A stretch of DNA of 64,000 nucleotides from Hahella chejuensis KCTC 2396. Its GTDB lineage: Bacteria; Pseudomonadota; Gammaproteobacteria; Pseudomonadales; Oleiphilaceae. The notes under the pieces were generated by a model. The model was not told the origin of the DNA. It saw nothing but the letters and a program-made list of their open reading frames with translations, and did no database searches. Shown here piece after piece: positions 28,212 to 38,774 of this stretch. How positions within the stretch are numbered: position 1 is the stretch's first letter; every line of letters starts with the position of its first letter. A program made the translations under genes and the position numbers. The DNA is taken from positions 6,375,001-6,439,000 of the forward strand of contig NC_007645.1 in NCBI RefSeq assembly GCF_000012985.1, given 5' to 3'.

Positions 28212-29059
28212 TCACCATCCACAGGGTTAAAGACCTGCGCGCCGCAATCCGGCAGCAGCGTACGCAAGGGAAACGCATTGGACTGGTGCCCACCATGGGC
28301 AATTTGCATGCGGGGCATGTCAGTCTTGTCAAACAGGCCAAGGAATTGTGCGACTATGTGGTGACATCCATTTTCGTTAACCCGTTGCAATTTGGGGCCA
28401 ACGAAGATCTGGACAAGTATCCGAGAACTCTGGACGCAGACAAAGAAAAGCTGGTCGCCGCCGGCAACCACCTTTTGTTCACCCCGGAAGTCAGCCAGCT
28501 GTACCCCGAGGGCCTGGAGCGCCACACCAAGGTCATCACACCGGGGCTGAGCGAGCTTCACTGCGGCGCCAGCCGCCCCAGCCACTTTACCGGCGTGACG
28601 ACAGTCGTATCCATGCTGTTCAACATGGTGCAACCGGATGTCGCCATATTTGGCGAAAAAGACTTTCAACAATTAGCGGTCATCCGCAAAATGACCCGTG
28701 ACCTGTACCTCCCCATCGTCATTGAGAGCGGCCCAACCCTCAGGGAAACGGACGGTCTGGCGATGAGCTCACGCAATGGCTACCTTTCAGCCGAACAACG
28801 CCAAACGGCGCCATTGCTGTACAAACTCCTGCAGGAAAGTGCGGAGCAGATCGAAAATGGCGACAAGGACTTCGCCGCGATAAGCGCAGAAGCCAACAAT
28901 AGACTGACAAAAGCCGGCTTCGTTCCTGACTACTTCAATATCGTGAACAGCGACACTCTGTCTCCGGCTGTCCCCAGCGACAGTGATATCACGATACTTG
29001 CGGCGGCCTATCTGGGAACGACAAGGCTTATCGACAACATCAGCGTACACCTAGGTTGA
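28208..29059 (+). CDS. panC: Pantothenate synthetase
   Basis: Joins pantoate and beta-alanine using ATP. The 283-aa product has the ATP-binding HIGH-type text [32 protein letters not shown], and [14 protein letters not shown]. It is coupled to panB. The next gene is pgi; panD (aspartate decarboxylase, source of beta-alanine), which follows panC in Pseudomonas, is not here. Confidence 0.97.
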   Translation: MITIHRVKDLRAAIRQQRTQGKRIGLVPTMGNLHAGHVSLVKQAKELCDYVVTSIFVNPLQFGANEDLDKYPRTLDADKEKLVAAGNHLLFTPEVSQLYPEGLERHTKVITPGLSELHCGASRPSHFTGVTTVVSMLFNMVQPDVAIFGEKDFQQLAVIRKMTRDLYLPIVIESGPTLRETDGLAMSSRNGYLSAEQRQTAPLLYKLLQESAEQIENGDKDFAAISAEANNRLTKAGFVPDYFNIVNSDTLSPAVPSDSDITILAAAYLGTTRLIDNISVHLG

Positions 29060-29092
29060 TATCCATCATCAATCCCAAGGAAATTCAAAACA

Positions 29093-30766
29093 ATGCAAGA
29101 CACGCCTCAAACGCTTAACGATAAGGCTAAAGAAAGTTGGCGGGCGTTGCAGCAACATGCTGCAGACACCGCCAACGACCATATTCTGGACTACTTTCAC
29201 AGTGATCCCTCCAGAGTCCAAAGCTACTCTCTTACCGCGGCAGGACTCACTCTGGACTACTCCAAGAACAGAGCAAACTCCATCACTCTGGAAAAGCTGG
29301 TAAAACTGGCCGAAGACGCGGGGATGAAAAGGTCCATCGACGCCATGTTCGCTGGCGAACCGATCAACCATACGGAAGGTCGCGCGGTTCTTCATACCGC
29401 TCTGCGCGACAGTTCAGATACGCCAGTACTGGTGGATGGCCAGGATATCAAACCTGAAATCCGCAGCGCTCTGGCGCAAATGGAGCGATTCGTCAGTAAG
29501 GTGCATCGCGGCGAATGGTTAGGTTACAGCGGCAAGCCAATCAATGATGTCGTCAGCATCGGCATCGGCGGTTCCTACCTGGGACCTCGCGTTGCTGTGG
29601 AAGCACTGCGCCCTTACTGGCAGGAAAACATCCGCTGCCACTTTGTCTCCAATGTAGACGGCTCTGATATCGCCTACACCTTGGAGAATCTGAATCCAGA
29701 GACCACATTGTTCATCGTCCAGTCCAAGTCTTTCACGACTCAGGAGACACTGGCGAACTCCATGACTGCTCGCGAATGGTATTTGCGCGAAGGCGGCTCT
29801 GAAGCGGGACTGAGCAAGCATTTTGTCGCAGTTTCCAGCAACGTGCAGCGCGCCCGCGATTTCGGTATCGATGCGGAAAATGTCTTCCCAATGTGGGACT
29901 GGGTGGGTGGACGTTACTCTTTGTGGTCCGCTATCGGGTTGCCCATCGCGCTGCAGGTTGACATGAAAGCCTTCAGAGAGTTGCTCGCTGGCGCAGAAGC
30001 CATGGACCAGCATTTCAAAACAGCGCCGCTTGAGCAAAATATGCCGGTCTTGATGGGCATGCTGGGCATCTGGTATCACAACTTCCTGGGTGCGGACAGC
30101 TACGTTATCCTGCCCTATGACCAAACGCTCGAAAATCTGCCTGCGCATCTCCAGCAGGTAGATATGGAAAGCAACGGTAAGGGCGTCAATCGCGCAGGAA
30201 TTGGCGTTGACTACGCCACTGGACCTATTATCTGGGGCGGCGCCGGCACTAACGGTCAGCATGCCTATCACCAGTTACTGCACCAAGGCACACGCTGGAC
30301 GCCGGCGGATTTCATCCTGCCGCTGAAAACCCACAAACCCGCCGGACGCCATCACGCCATGCTGGCCTCCAACTGTTTCGCACAAAGTCAGGCGTTGATG
30401 TGCGGCAAGTCTCTTGAGAAGGCCCGACAGGAACTGCTCGACGCAGGCATGTCATCAGAACGAGCGGAAGAGCTGGCGCCTCACAAAGTGATTCCCGGCA
30501 ACCGTCCCAGCAACACATTGGTGATGGACGAAATTAATCCACACACTCTCGGCGCACTGATCGCCTTGTATGAGCAGAAAGTTTTCGTGCAGGGAGTTAT
30601 CTGGAATTTGAATTCTTTTGATCAGTGGGGCGTTGAGCTGGGCAAACAACTCAGCGACAGCATATTGCCCATGCTGCTGGATACCGGCGCGTCGACGGAT
30701 GCGCTTGACCCGTCCAGCGCCGCGCTGGTTGAGAGGTTTCGTAGAGCCAACGGTTCCGGGAGCTAA
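29093..30766 (+). CDS. pgi: Glucose-6-phosphate isomerase
   Basis: Interconverts glucose-6-phosphate and fructose-6-phosphate. The 557-aa product has the PGI signatures: SIGIGGSYLGP, VQSKSFTTQET, MWDWVGGRYSLWSAIGLP, and late GNRPSNTLVMDEINPHTLGA with the active-site segment, ending in SFDQWGVELGK. Length is normal. It follows panC by 33 bp. A CCGGGAG/CTCCCGG hairpin spans its stop codon and may end the transcript before the convergent folK-like gene. Confidence 0.98.
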   Translation: MQDTPQTLNDKAKESWRALQQHAADTANDHILDYFHSDPSRVQSYSLTAAGLTLDYSKNRANSITLEKLVKLAEDAGMKRSIDAMFAGEPINHTEGRAVLHTALRDSSDTPVLVDGQDIKPEIRSALAQMERFVSKVHRGEWLGYSGKPINDVVSIGIGGSYLGPRVAVEALRPYWQENIRCHFVSNVDGSDIAYTLENLNPETTLFIVQSKSFTTQETLANSMTAREWYLREGGSEAGLSKHFVAVSSNVQRARDFGIDAENVFPMWDWVGGRYSLWSAIGLPIALQVDMKAFRELLAGAEAMDQHFKTAPLEQNMPVLMGMLGIWYHNFLGADSYVILPYDQTLENLPAHLQQVDMESNGKGVNRAGIGVDYATGPIIWGGAGTNGQHAYHQLLHQGTRWTPADFILPLKTHKPAGRHHAMLASNCFAQSQALMCGKSLEKARQELLDAGMSSERAEELAPHKVIPGNRPSNTLVMDEINPHTLGALIALYEQKVFVQGVIWNLNSFDQWGVELGKQLSDSILPMLLDTGASTDALDPSSAALVERFRRANGSGS

Positions 30767-30781
30767 TCCTCCCGGTCACCG

Positions 30782-31282
30782 CTAGAAGGTCCGATCGCGC
30801 CAGCTAAAGGCGACTCTGTGCAGTTGCTGGGTGCGATCGTACTTTTCCCACAACTCCGCATAGGAGACGTTTAAGGCTGGGTGGCGCTCATTCGGCTCAA
30901 GTTCCGCCAATGGCAACAAAACATAAGCGTTCTCGGTTATTTCACCCCGCGGAAGCGAAATCCCCTCCACTTCCCCCACAACATCCCCATAGGTAAGGAT
31001 ATCGATATCCAGGGTACGCCCAGAGTGTTTGGACTCCAATCCCGTTCGCCCGCTACTCGCTTCAATCTGTTTCAAGGTGCGCTGCACTGCGCCAACCGGC
31101 TCCTCTGTGTGAAACGCAGCCACCAAATTGATGAAGGCGTCGCCGGCGAAGCCAATCGCTTCCGACTCGTAAACGGGCGATAAACGCAGGTCCTGAAAGT
31201 GCATATCCAACGCGTCCAGCGCCAGAGCAATGTTCTTGTCCGGGTCGATATTGCTGCCAATACCAACAACCACTTTAATCAC
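30782..31282 (-). CDS. HPPK-family paralogue with altered active site
   Basis: 166 aa from a GTG with AGGAG 9 nt upstream, overlapping the folB stop by 8 bp. It keeps the HPPK frame: VVVGIGSNIDPDKNI, HSGRTLDIDILTYGD and AYVLLPLAELEP. The loop that in HPPK reads (V)PH...R has become LPRGEITENAY, so both the catalytic His and Arg (H115 and R121 in E. coli, kept in the other copy here) are replaced. Pseudomonas has a similar HPPK-like gene next to folB. It may be a partner of FolB, a modified-pterin enzyme, or inactive. The true folK is the canonical copy near panB. Confidence 0.85.
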   Translation of the reverse strand: MIKVVVGIGSNIDPDKNIALALDALDMHFQDLRLSPVYESEAIGFAGDAFINLVAAFHTEEPVGAVQRTLKQIEASSGRTGLESKHSGRTLDIDILTYGDVVGEVEGISLPRGEITENAYVLLPLAELEPNERHPALNVSYAELWEKYDRTQQLHRVAFSWRDRTF

Positions 31283-31637
31283 TCTTGCGAGCTCCTCTTT
31301 CAATTCTTACTCCCACGCTGCGCGCTTCTGCGACAGCGCCAGGCTTTCGGATCGTCAGGCGCAACCAGGGCGCGCCAAACTCTTTCTGCAGTAATTCAGA
31401 AAATCGCTCCGCCAGAGTCTCAATGAGCTGAAAGCGACTGGCTGCGGCGTATTCACGCAAACGCTCGCTGACGGCTGCATAATTCAAGGTGAGATCAAGG
31501 TTATCCTCACGCGCTGCGCCAGAAATATCGCATCCCAGCTCGATATCAACAAAAAGCCGTTGTTGATATCCCTTTTCAAATTCGTAAACGCCGATTATGG
31601 CGTCTACCTGCAAACCTTCAATAAGTACTGTATCCAT
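31275..31637 (-). CDS. folB: Dihydroneopterin aldolase
   Basis: Cleaves dihydroneopterin to hydroxymethyl-dihydropterin and glycolaldehyde. The 120-aa product from MDTVLIEGLQVDAIIGVYEF has the substrate glutamate and the family text QRLFVDIELGCDI, TLNYAAVSERLREY, LIETLAERFSELL. Another ATG 4 codons earlier is less likely. It is translationally coupled to the HPPK paralogue and divergent from plsY, as in Pseudomonas. Confidence 0.95.
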   Translation of the reverse strand: MDTVLIEGLQVDAIIGVYEFEKGYQQRLFVDIELGCDISGAAREDNLDLTLNYAAVSERLREYAAASRFQLIETLAERFSELLQKEFGAPWLRLTIRKPGAVAEARSVGVRIERGARKSD

Positions 31638-31771
31638 GGCACCTAACATTCGCCCGTCATCTAAACGCCAGGGAAGAAGCGATCCCTAGCGACCAAAGGG
31701 GTGTAGACAAGCAGCCTCTATTATGGCTCATAATCTACTCAGTCTGATCTATTTTAAGCCGCAGGGGACCC

Positions 31772-32356
31772 ATGGAGCATCCTTTTCAACTTCTCATGGC
31801 GACATCCATCGCCTACCTGCTCGGCTCCATCATGGGCGCCTATTGGGTTTGCCGTTACTTCCAACTCCCCGACCCTACAGAATCAGGCTCCGGCAATCCC
31901 GGCGCAACCAATATATACCGGCTCGGCGGCCCTGTTCCCGCTACGCTTACTTTATTCTGGGACGCGGCCAAGGGCGCCGCCGCCGTCTGCATCGCAGCAA
32001 TGCTGGGGCTCTCGCCTTACGAACAAGGCGTCACCGCAGTAGCGGCGATTGTCGGCCATATGCTGCCAGCATTCCATCATTTCAAGGGAGGCAAAGGCGT
32101 CGCTACGGTTCTGGGAGCAGGGCTGGCGTTGGCCTGGCAGACAACCCTCGCTTTGACGCTGGTGTGGGCGGCGGTGGTATATTGGAAGCGTATATCGTCT
32201 CTCGCATCACTGACGGCTGCGCTAATGGCGCCCTGGGTCGCGTGGCGACTTAATCCCGAGCATCTTGCGCTATTCCTTATACTATCGCTGTTCATTCTGA
32301 TCCGTCACAGAGAGAACATCATCAATCTGGCTAAAGGCAAAGAGCGCTCGCTTTAG
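31772..32356 (+). CDS. plsY: Glycerol-3-phosphate acyltransferase PlsY
   Basis: Inner-membrane enzyme acylating glycerol-3-phosphate from acyl-phosphate, the first step of phospholipid synthesis. The 194-aa product has five predicted helices and the three PlsY motifs: SGSGNPGATNIYRLGG, GHMLPAFHHFKGGKGVAT and the C-terminal RHRENI. Length is normal. It is divergent from folB and convergent with tsaD. Confidence 0.97.
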   Translation: MEHPFQLLMATSIAYLLGSIMGAYWVCRYFQLPDPTESGSGNPGATNIYRLGGPVPATLTLFWDAAKGAAAVCIAAMLGLSPYEQGVTAVAAIVGHMLPAFHHFKGGKGVATVLGAGLALAWQTTLALTLVWAAVVYWKRISSLASLTAALMAPWVAWRLNPEHLALFLILSLFILIRHRENIINLAKGKERSL

Positions 32357-32369
32357 ACTCTTGCTGAAT

Positions 32370-33401
32370 TCAGCCTTTTATCGAAGGCAACTCCACCAAA
32401 GGCCACCGTGGCGTGGCGAGAACACTCAGGTCTCCCCTTTGTCCGACAGCCAAACGCTGATGGCCCGCGTAAGCGATCATCGCGCCGTTATCCGTACAAA
32501 ATTCCGGCCGGGCGTAATACACCAGCGCTTTCTCACCTTTGACCATTTGTTGCAGTTTTTCACGCAGACGGCGATTGGCGCTGACTCCACCAGCCATAAT
32601 CAACCGCTTGAGACCTGTTTGCCTCAGCGCTCTACGGCACTTGATCACCATGGTCTCCACCACAGCCTCTTGAAAGCAGGCCGCGACATCTGCGCGCAAA
32701 TTGTCGTCAACGCCACCGCTGGCTTCCGCTTCCTGAAGGGTATTCAACGTAAACGTCTTGAGGCCGCTAAAACTGAAATCCAAACCAGGACGGTCCGTCA
32801 TCGGTCGAGGAAACTTAAATCGCTGCAGATTCCCCTCCTCCGCCAGTTTGGCGACTTGAGGACCGCCGGGGTAGTCCAGGCCTAGCATTTTGGCTACTTT
32901 ATCGAAGGCCTCCCCTGCGGCGTCATCCACAGATTCCCCCAACAGCTCATATTCGCCGACGCCATCGACCCGCACCAATTGCGTATGGCCGCCAGAGACC
33001 AAAAGGGCGACAAACGGAAATTCCGGTGGGTTCTCCTCCAGCATCGGAGCCAGCAAATGCCCTTCCATATGATGAACGCCAATAGTGGGAATACCCAATG
33101 CGTACGCCAGCGCCGAAGCGATAGCGCCTCCCACCATTAATGCGCCAACCAAGCCTGGACCCGCTGTATAAGCGATAGCGTCGATATCGCTTTTGCCGAC
33201 GCCTGCCTGGTTTAATACCTCTTCGATCAAAGGAATCACTTTCCGCACATGATCGCGAGAGGCCAGTTCCGGCACTACACCGCCATAATCAGCATGCAGC
33301 TTGATCTGACTGTACAGCGTATGAGCCAACAGTCCGCGCTCTCCGTCATACAACGCAATTCCGGTCTCGTCGCAGGATGTTTCTATGCCCAGTACTAACA
33401 T
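32370..33401 (-). CDS. tsaD: tRNA threonylcarbamoyladenosine transferase TsaD
   Basis: Transfers the threonylcarbamoyl group onto A37 of ANN-decoding tRNAs. The 343-aa product from [19 protein letters not shown] has the metal ligands in [10 protein letters not shown], the ATPase-like [12 protein letters not shown], and [11 protein letters not shown] near the C-terminus. Fifteen more in-frame codons exist upstream but the family begins at this ATG. It is divergent from rpsU, the standard arrangement. Confidence 0.97.
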   Translation of the reverse strand: MLVLGIETSCDETGIALYDGERGLLAHTLYSQIKLHADYGGVVPELASRDHVRKVIPLIEEVLNQAGVGKSDIDAIAYTAGPGLVGALMVGGAIASALAYALGIPTIGVHHMEGHLLAPMLEENPPEFPFVALLVSGGHTQLVRVDGVGEYELLGESVDDAAGEAFDKVAKMLGLDYPGGPQVAKLAEEGNLQRFKFPRPMTDRPGLDFSFSGLKTFTLNTLQEAEASGGVDDNLRADVAACFQEAVVETMVIKCRRALRQTGLKRLIMAGGVSANRRLREKLQQMVKGEKALVYYARPEFCTDNGAMIAYAGHQRLAVGQRGDLSVLATPRWPLVELPSIKG

Positions 33402-33749
33402 GTTCCGTTCCGCCATCATCAAATCGCCGCACAGGTCGGCCACCATACTTATCGGGGCGCTCTTGATTCTCGTCTACGTCAGGACAGTACAATAAAAGCC
33501 AGCTAAGCGCCCAGACGTCTGACAGCAGCGACCAGCAGGGCCGCTCGCCCAAGCCGGGCATCTTATAGCCATCGTGGCAACTATTCCATTCCAAATCGCC
33601 TTTAAATTGAGCGCCGCTCGCACAGATTTGTTAGAATTTATACAGGCCAACACCTTTACAAGGACAACCTAACGGGATTACAATGCGCGCCCTATTTGTG
33701 TTGACACAATTTTAACCAATTCGGTTTTTACAGATCATAGAGAGGGGAT

Positions 33750-33965
33750 ATGCCTTCCGTAAAAATTAAAGAGAACGAGCCATTTGACGTTGCACTTCGC
33801 CGCTTTAAGCGTTCATGCGAAAAGGCAGGAATCCTTTCAGAAGTACGTCGTCGCGAGTTCTACGAGAAGCCGACTTCAGAAAGAAAGCGCAAGTTGGCTG
33901 CCGCTGTAAAACGTCACGCGAAGAAAGTTCAGCGCGAACAAAGACGTTTCGAGCGCCTGTACTAA
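33750..33965 (+). CDS. rpsU: 30S ribosomal protein S21
   Basis: Small basic ribosomal protein needed for initiation with leaderless or weak sites. 71 aa, [21 protein letters not shown]-like start and a lysine/arginine-rich end ([18 protein letters not shown]), typical. The RBS is GAGAGGGG. A TTGACA hexamer 49 bp upstream could be a -35 box, but I see no well-spaced -10. First gene of the macromolecular-synthesis operon with yqeY, dnaG and rpoD. Confidence 0.98.
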   Translation: MPSVKIKENEPFDVALRRFKRSCEKAGILSEVRRREFYEKPTSERKRKLAAAVKRHAKKVQREQRRFERLY

Positions 33966-34100
33966 TCGAATTACGCCCGCGTTGATCTGGTCTTAATACT
34001 GTTGAGGCCAGGTTGTTGGCGTTAATACGACTATTACAAGTCTCGCATTTTCCAGTTTTAGTACGTTTATATATCCAATACGGACAGAGACAATTCGATC

Positions 34101-34544
34101 ATGTCATTGAAAGACAGTTTAACCGAAGCCATGAAATCGGCCATGCGCAGCAAGGAAAAAGACCGCCTTGGAGCCATTCGTTTGATTTTGGCGGACATTA
34201 AACGAATCGAAGTGGACGAGCGCATTGAAGTTGATGATGCTCGTGTTCTCGAAGTACTGGATAAGATGGCGAAACAACGCAAAGACTCCATCTCTCAATT
34301 TTCCGCCGCTGGCCGGGACGATCTGGTCGCTAAAGAACAGCTTGAGCTGGACGTCATTCAGGGCTTTCTGCCTGAAGCGCTCAGCGAAGAAGAACTTGAT
34401 CAACTTATCCAGACTGCGGTAAGCGAATCAGGCGCGGAGTCGATACGCGATATGGGCAAGGTAATGGCGATCCTGAAACCACAAGTTCAGGGACGTGCGG
34501 ATATGGCGGTCATCGGACAGAAAGTTAAAAAAGTTTTGTCCTGA
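34101..34544 (+). CDS. YqeY/GatB-related protein
   Basis: A 147-aa soluble helical protein (MSLKDSLTEAMKSAMRSKEK; GRDDLVAKEQLELDVIQGFL; ESIRDMGKVMAILKPQVQGR). The family shares a domain with the tRNA-amidotransferase subunit GatB and is proposed to bind tRNA or RNA. It sits between rpsU and dnaG, as in Pseudomonas and many other proteobacteria. The exact role is not established. Confidence 0.94.
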   Translation: MSLKDSLTEAMKSAMRSKEKDRLGAIRLILADIKRIEVDERIEVDDARVLEVLDKMAKQRKDSISQFSAAGRDDLVAKEQLELDVIQGFLPEALSEEELDQLIQTAVSESGAESIRDMGKVMAILKPQVQGRADMAVIGQKVKKVLS

Positions 34545-34676
34545 TCCCTTCTGCGACTATCTTAATCACCCAGAAGCTTTTCTATATTACGGCGACCTGT
34601 TTCAGGACTTCGCCAGGTCAGAGTGGTTGCAGGCGTCGCCCTGCAACTAGACTTTCTTACTTGATAGATTAAAGTC

Positions 34677-36479
34677 ATGGCCAGTCTGATCCCTCAAGCA
34701 TTTGTCGACGACTTACTTTCTCGGGTTGATCTCGCAAGCCTCATCGCCGAGCGGGTAAATCTCAAGAAATCCGGCGCAACCTATCAAGGGCGCTGCCCCT
34801 TTCATGACGAAAAGTCTCCTTCCTTTCACGTATACAACGAAAATCACCCTGCGCATTACCACTGCTATGGCTGTGGCGCTCACGGGGACGCCATCAATTT
34901 TATCAAGGAAACAGAACACCTTTCCTTTAATGAAGCCGTTGAACAATTGGCGAAACGTTGTGGCGTGGAAGTGCCTCGCGATAAAGTGGCGGAGCAAAAG
35001 GTCAGTCAAAACAAGTCTTTGTATGACGCATCCTCACATGCGGATTCGGCATTTCGACAGGCGTTGGGAAATCATCCGCAACGCGGAGTCGCCCAGGAGT
35101 ACCTGAAACGCCGAGGCATATCTCCTGAAATGGCGGATTTATACGGGATAGGCTTCGCGCCAGCGCAGCGCCAATTTCTTAGCGGCACCAGCGACCGCAG
35201 TCTGGTCAAAGCGCTCAGCACGCTACGCTTAGTAATAGAAAAGGAACAAGATCGCTTCGACATGTTCCAAAACCGCCTTATGTTTCCCATCCGGGATACC
35301 CGGGGCAGAACCATCGCTTTCGGCGGTCGTACACTTGGCAATGACCGCAGCAAATACATCAACAGTCCCGAATCTCCCATATTTCACAAGAGCAACGTGC
35401 TGTATGGACTGTGGGAAGCGCGCAAACAATCACGCAAGCTTGAACAGCTGATTGTGGTCGAAGGTTATCTTGACGTTATTTCTCTGGCCCAATTTGGCGT
35501 GGTTAATGCTGTCGCCGCCATGGGAACCGCCACCAACGAGGACAATTTAAGTCACCTGCTGAACACCAGTCAGGATATTGTCTTCTGCTTCGATGGCGAC
35601 AAAGCCGGTTTGGCGGCTGCCGATAAAGCGCTTAATAACTTGCTGCCCATGTTTCAGGATGGCTACAAGGTCAGCTTCTTAATTCTCCCGGAGGGCGAGG
35701 ACCCTGATACATTTGTCAGGAACGAAGGCGCGGATGCATTCCGCGAGCGAATCGCCAATGCTACGCCTCTTTCAGAGTATTTTTTCCAGGCCATGAGTCG
35801 GGGCCTGGACCTGTCCATTGCGGAAAATAAAGGCATTCTATCCACTCAGGCCCGCGCAGCGCTAAAAGTTATTAATGCGCCAGTTCTCAAGGATGCTCTT
35901 TATCAGCGCCTGAATGAACTAACGCGATCTTCCCGCTGGGGAGACCGCCAAGGCAAACATGGCGGCGACTGGAAGAAAGGCGATTGGAAAGGCAAAAAAG
36001 GATTTTCATTTCAGAATCGGGACGAGCCTCGTGAAGAGCCCATCCCTGTGCCTAACCGCATTGCGGCCCGCGCCTGCCTTGGCCTGTACGTCAAACCCTC
36101 CTGGGCGAAGGAAATCTCAAACACCCTTAATTATGAGATAACTCAGGACGATGAAAGGGCGCTGACTTATTTTCTGGAGTGGCTGCTTAAGGAAAAAATC
36201 GAGTCAGCGGAGGATCTACTTTACCGGTTAACCGTTGATCCACACCAACAACGACGCTTCAAAAACTTGTTCAATTCTTTAGAGCATATTTTCGGCACAG
36301 AAGAAATTGAGGCGGGAGCCCAGGAAAGTTTGTTGGTGCTCAAAAGAAAATATTTCGACAGATCTTTTGACAAAATTCATCAGGATTTATCAAGAGACCC
36401 TAAAAACAAGGAGTTACACGAAAAATTCAGAACAATGTCGAGCGAAAAAATGGCGATGATCGCCACACCGAAATCTTAA
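34677..36479 (+). CDS. dnaG: DNA primase
   Basis: Makes RNA primers at the replication fork. The 600-aa product has the N-terminal CHC2-type zinc finger (CPFHDEKSPSF then HYHCYGCGAHGD), the TOPRIM fold with VVEGYLDVISLAQFG and the acidic FCFDGDKAGLAA, and a C-terminal DnaB-binding helical domain. A basic, glycine-rich linker (about residues 420-450; GKHGGDWKKGDWKGKKGFSF) is a local elaboration not in E. coli (581 aa). Positioned between yqeY and rpoD. Confidence 0.97.
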   Translation: MASLIPQAFVDDLLSRVDLASLIAERVNLKKSGATYQGRCPFHDEKSPSFHVYNENHPAHYHCYGCGAHGDAINFIKETEHLSFNEAVEQLAKRCGVEVPRDKVAEQKVSQNKSLYDASSHADSAFRQALGNHPQRGVAQEYLKRRGISPEMADLYGIGFAPAQRQFLSGTSDRSLVKALSTLRLVIEKEQDRFDMFQNRLMFPIRDTRGRTIAFGGRTLGNDRSKYINSPESPIFHKSNVLYGLWEARKQSRKLEQLIVVEGYLDVISLAQFGVVNAVAAMGTATNEDNLSHLLNTSQDIVFCFDGDKAGLAAADKALNNLLPMFQDGYKVSFLILPEGEDPDTFVRNEGADAFRERIANATPLSEYFFQAMSRGLDLSIAENKGILSTQARAALKVINAPVLKDALYQRLNELTRSSRWGDRQGKHGGDWKKGDWKGKKGFSFQNRDEPREEPIPVPNRIAARACLGLYVKPSWAKEISNTLNYEITQDDERALTYFLEWLLKEKIESAEDLLYRLTVDPHQQRRFKNLFNSLEHIFGTEEIEAGAQESLLVLKRKYFDRSFDKIHQDLSRDPKNKELHEKFRTMSSEKMAMIATPKS

Positions 36480-36602
36480 TCTTGTGTGGACTTGAAAATT
36501 TTTAAGTCGTCTCCACATAGGGTTTCTAGCGCGCAAACAGTATACAGGCTATAATAGCTGTTTGTTTTTCTCCCATTAAGCCACCGAATTCGTAGGGTGA
36601 CT

Positions 36603-38522
36603 ATGTCAGGCAATTCCCGAAAATCTCGATTGAAAGAACTCATCGCCCGCGGCAAAGAACAAGGTTACCTAACATACGCAGAAGTTAACGACCATCTGCC
36701 AGAGGATATAGCAGATCCGGATCAGGTGGAAGACATTATACGCATGATTAACGACATGGGTATCATGGTCTGCGAAGAAGCTCCAGATGCGGATACCTTG
36801 TTGATCACCGATGGTGATTCCACTGATGAGTCTGTAGCAGCGGAAGCTGCCGCGGCGCTTGCCTCCGTCGAAAACGATGTAGGTCGCACGACTGACCCGG
36901 TGCGTATGTACATGCGTGAGATGGGTACGGTTGAGCTGCTGACTCGTGAGGGTGAGATCCAGATCGCCAAGCGCATCGAAGAAGGTTTGCGCGATGTGAT
37001 GGCCACGCTGGTTTACTATCCTGGCACGGTTTCCAACATTCTTGCCGCTTTTGACGCCACACAGGGCGAAGATGGCGGTCGCGTCTCCGACGTCATTACA
37101 GGGTTCCTTGACCCCGTTGAAGATGGCGTCATTCCTGAAGCTAACGATGAAATAGAGTCCGACGACGTCGACGAAGACGAGGATGAGGACGAAGAAGCAG
37201 AAGAAAGCTCAGGCAAGGACGACGCTAAAGCAAAAAAAGACCTCGACGAGGACGAGGACGAAGAAAGCGAGGGCGACGACAACAGCGATAGCGACGACGA
37301 CAACGACAGTGGCCCCGACCCTGAAATTGCACGCGGCCGCTTTGCTGAATTGCGCGAAGCCTTCAACACGCTGAACGCCGCCATCGACAAGCATGGTCGC
37401 GCCAGCCGTGAAGCACAGGAATGCTTTGACGAGGTCAGTCGTATTTTTGCTCCCTTCAAGCTGGCGCAAAAGCAGTTCGACGAAATTATCAATACGATCC
37501 GCGTTACTAACGACAGTGTCCGTAAGTACGAGCGCGAAATCCTGAATATCTGTACCCGCGACTGCAAAATGCCGCGCAAGAACTTCATCAAGATGTTCCC
37601 CGGCAATGAGACCAACCTTGAATGGGTCAAGGGTCTGGGCGCCAGGAGTGAGGAATGGGCCAAAACGGCTCAAACTAAAGAAGAGGAAATCACTCGCCTG
37701 CAACGTCGCATTGTCAGCATTCAGAATGAAGTTGATCTGCCTGTTGCGGACATCAAAGAAATCCACCGTCGCATTTCCATTGGCGAAGCGAAAGCACGTC
37801 GCGCCAAGAAGGAAATGGTGGAAGCCAACTTGCGTCTGGTTATCTCCATCGCTAAAAAGTACACCAACCGTGGTCTGCAGTTCCTGGACCTGATTCAGGA
37901 AGGCAATATTGGTTTGATGAAAGCGGTAGACAAGTTTGAATACCGCCGCGGATACAAGTTCTCCACGTATGCTACTTGGTGGATTCGTCAGGCGATCACG
38001 CGTTCTATCGCTGATCAGGCCCGCACTATCCGTATTCCAGTGCATATGATTGAGACCATCAATAAGCTGAACCGCATTTCCCGTCACATGCTGCAGGAAA
38101 TGGGCCGTGAAGCGACGCCGGAAGAACTGGCGAAGAAGATGGACATGCCGGAAGACAAAGTACGTAAGGTCCTGAAAATCGCCAAAGAGCCCATCTCAAT
38201 GGAGACGCCAATCGGTGACGACGAAGATTCGCATTTGGGCGATTTCATCGAAGATTCTCACGCAGAATCTCCGATTGATTCAGCGACAACTGAAGGCCTG
38301 AAAGAATCTACTCGCCGCGTATTGGCAGGTTTGACCGCAAGAGAAGCCAAAGTACTGCGTATGCGTTTCGGTATCGAGATGAATACGGACCACACTCTGG
38401 AAGAAGTCGGCAAGCAGTTCGACGTCACCCGTGAGCGTATCCGTCAAATCGAAGCCAAAGCCCTGCGCAAACTGAGACACCCCAGCCGCTCAGATCACCT
38501 GCGCAGCTTCATCGACGATTAA
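36603..38522 (+). CDS. rpoD: RNA polymerase sigma-70 factor RpoD
   Basis: Housekeeping sigma factor. The 639-aa product has region 1.1 ([20 protein letters not shown]), region 1.2 ([20 protein letters not shown]), region 2.4 text [20 protein letters not shown], and the region 4.2 helix [24 protein letters not shown] two codons earlier is possible; I chose the ATG. The non-conserved region carries an unusually long run of D/E/S (about residues 185-240), making the protein 26 aa longer than in E. coli. Last gene of the operon before the tRNA. Confidence 0.98.
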   Translation: MSGNSRKSRLKELIARGKEQGYLTYAEVNDHLPEDIADPDQVEDIIRMINDMGIMVCEEAPDADTLLITDGDSTDESVAAEAAAALASVENDVGRTTDPVRMYMREMGTVELLTREGEIQIAKRIEEGLRDVMATLVYYPGTVSNILAAFDATQGEDGGRVSDVITGFLDPVEDGVIPEANDEIESDDVDEDEDEDEEAEESSGKDDAKAKKDLDEDEDEESEGDDNSDSDDDNDSGPDPEIARGRFAELREAFNTLNAAIDKHGRASREAQECFDEVSRIFAPFKLAQKQFDEIINTIRVTNDSVRKYEREILNICTRDCKMPRKNFIKMFPGNETNLEWVKGLGARSEEWAKTAQTKEEEITRLQRRIVSIQNEVDLPVADIKEIHRRISIGEAKARRAKKEMVEANLRLVISIAKKYTNRGLQFLDLIQEGNIGLMKAVDKFEYRRGYKFSTYATWWIRQAITRSIADQARTIRIPVHMIETINKLNRISRHMLQEMGREATPEELAKKMDMPEDKVRKVLKIAKEPISMETPIGDDEDSHLGDFIEDSHAESPIDSATTEGLKESTRRVLAGLTAREAKVLRMRFGIEMNTDHTLEEVGKQFDVTRERIRQIEAKALRKLRHPSRSDHLRSFIDD

Positions 38523-38542
38523 TCGAAAGCTAGCAAAATACT

Positions 38543-38585
38543 GGCGCCAACTATATCTGAAAGGTATAATTGGCGCCCTCTCTTC
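38543..38585 (+). terminator. Inverted repeat after rpoD, probable terminator
   Basis: GGCGCCAA and TTGGCGCC flank an inner TATA/TATA pair and a TCTGAAAGG loop, giving a stem of about 12 bp with one bulge pair, followed by CTCTCTTCC. It lies 20 bp after the rpoD stop and before the tRNA, so it may end the operon or be a processing site. Confidence 0.6.
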
Positions 38586-38631
38586 CCCGGACCTCTAAAT
38601 TCGGGACTTCTGAGAAATCAGAAACAATGTA

Positions 38632-38708
<77 letters not shown>

Positions 38709-38774
38709 ATTTCCCCTTTAAAAACAATGTGTTACATCGGAACAAAAACTAGCCACACAGCGTTTAGCGCAATT

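Noticed and set aside
29519-30271. 250-codon frame antisense to pgi
   Set aside because: Shadow of a highly conserved gene with strong codon bias.
31199-31426. Frames antisense to folB and its folK-like partner
   Set aside because: No RBS and no recognisable protein; the minus-strand genes are coupled and conserved.
37209-38087. Long open frame antisense to rpoD
   Set aside because: It mirrors the codon bias of rpoD, has no RBS and no family resemblance; rpoD is certain on the other strand.
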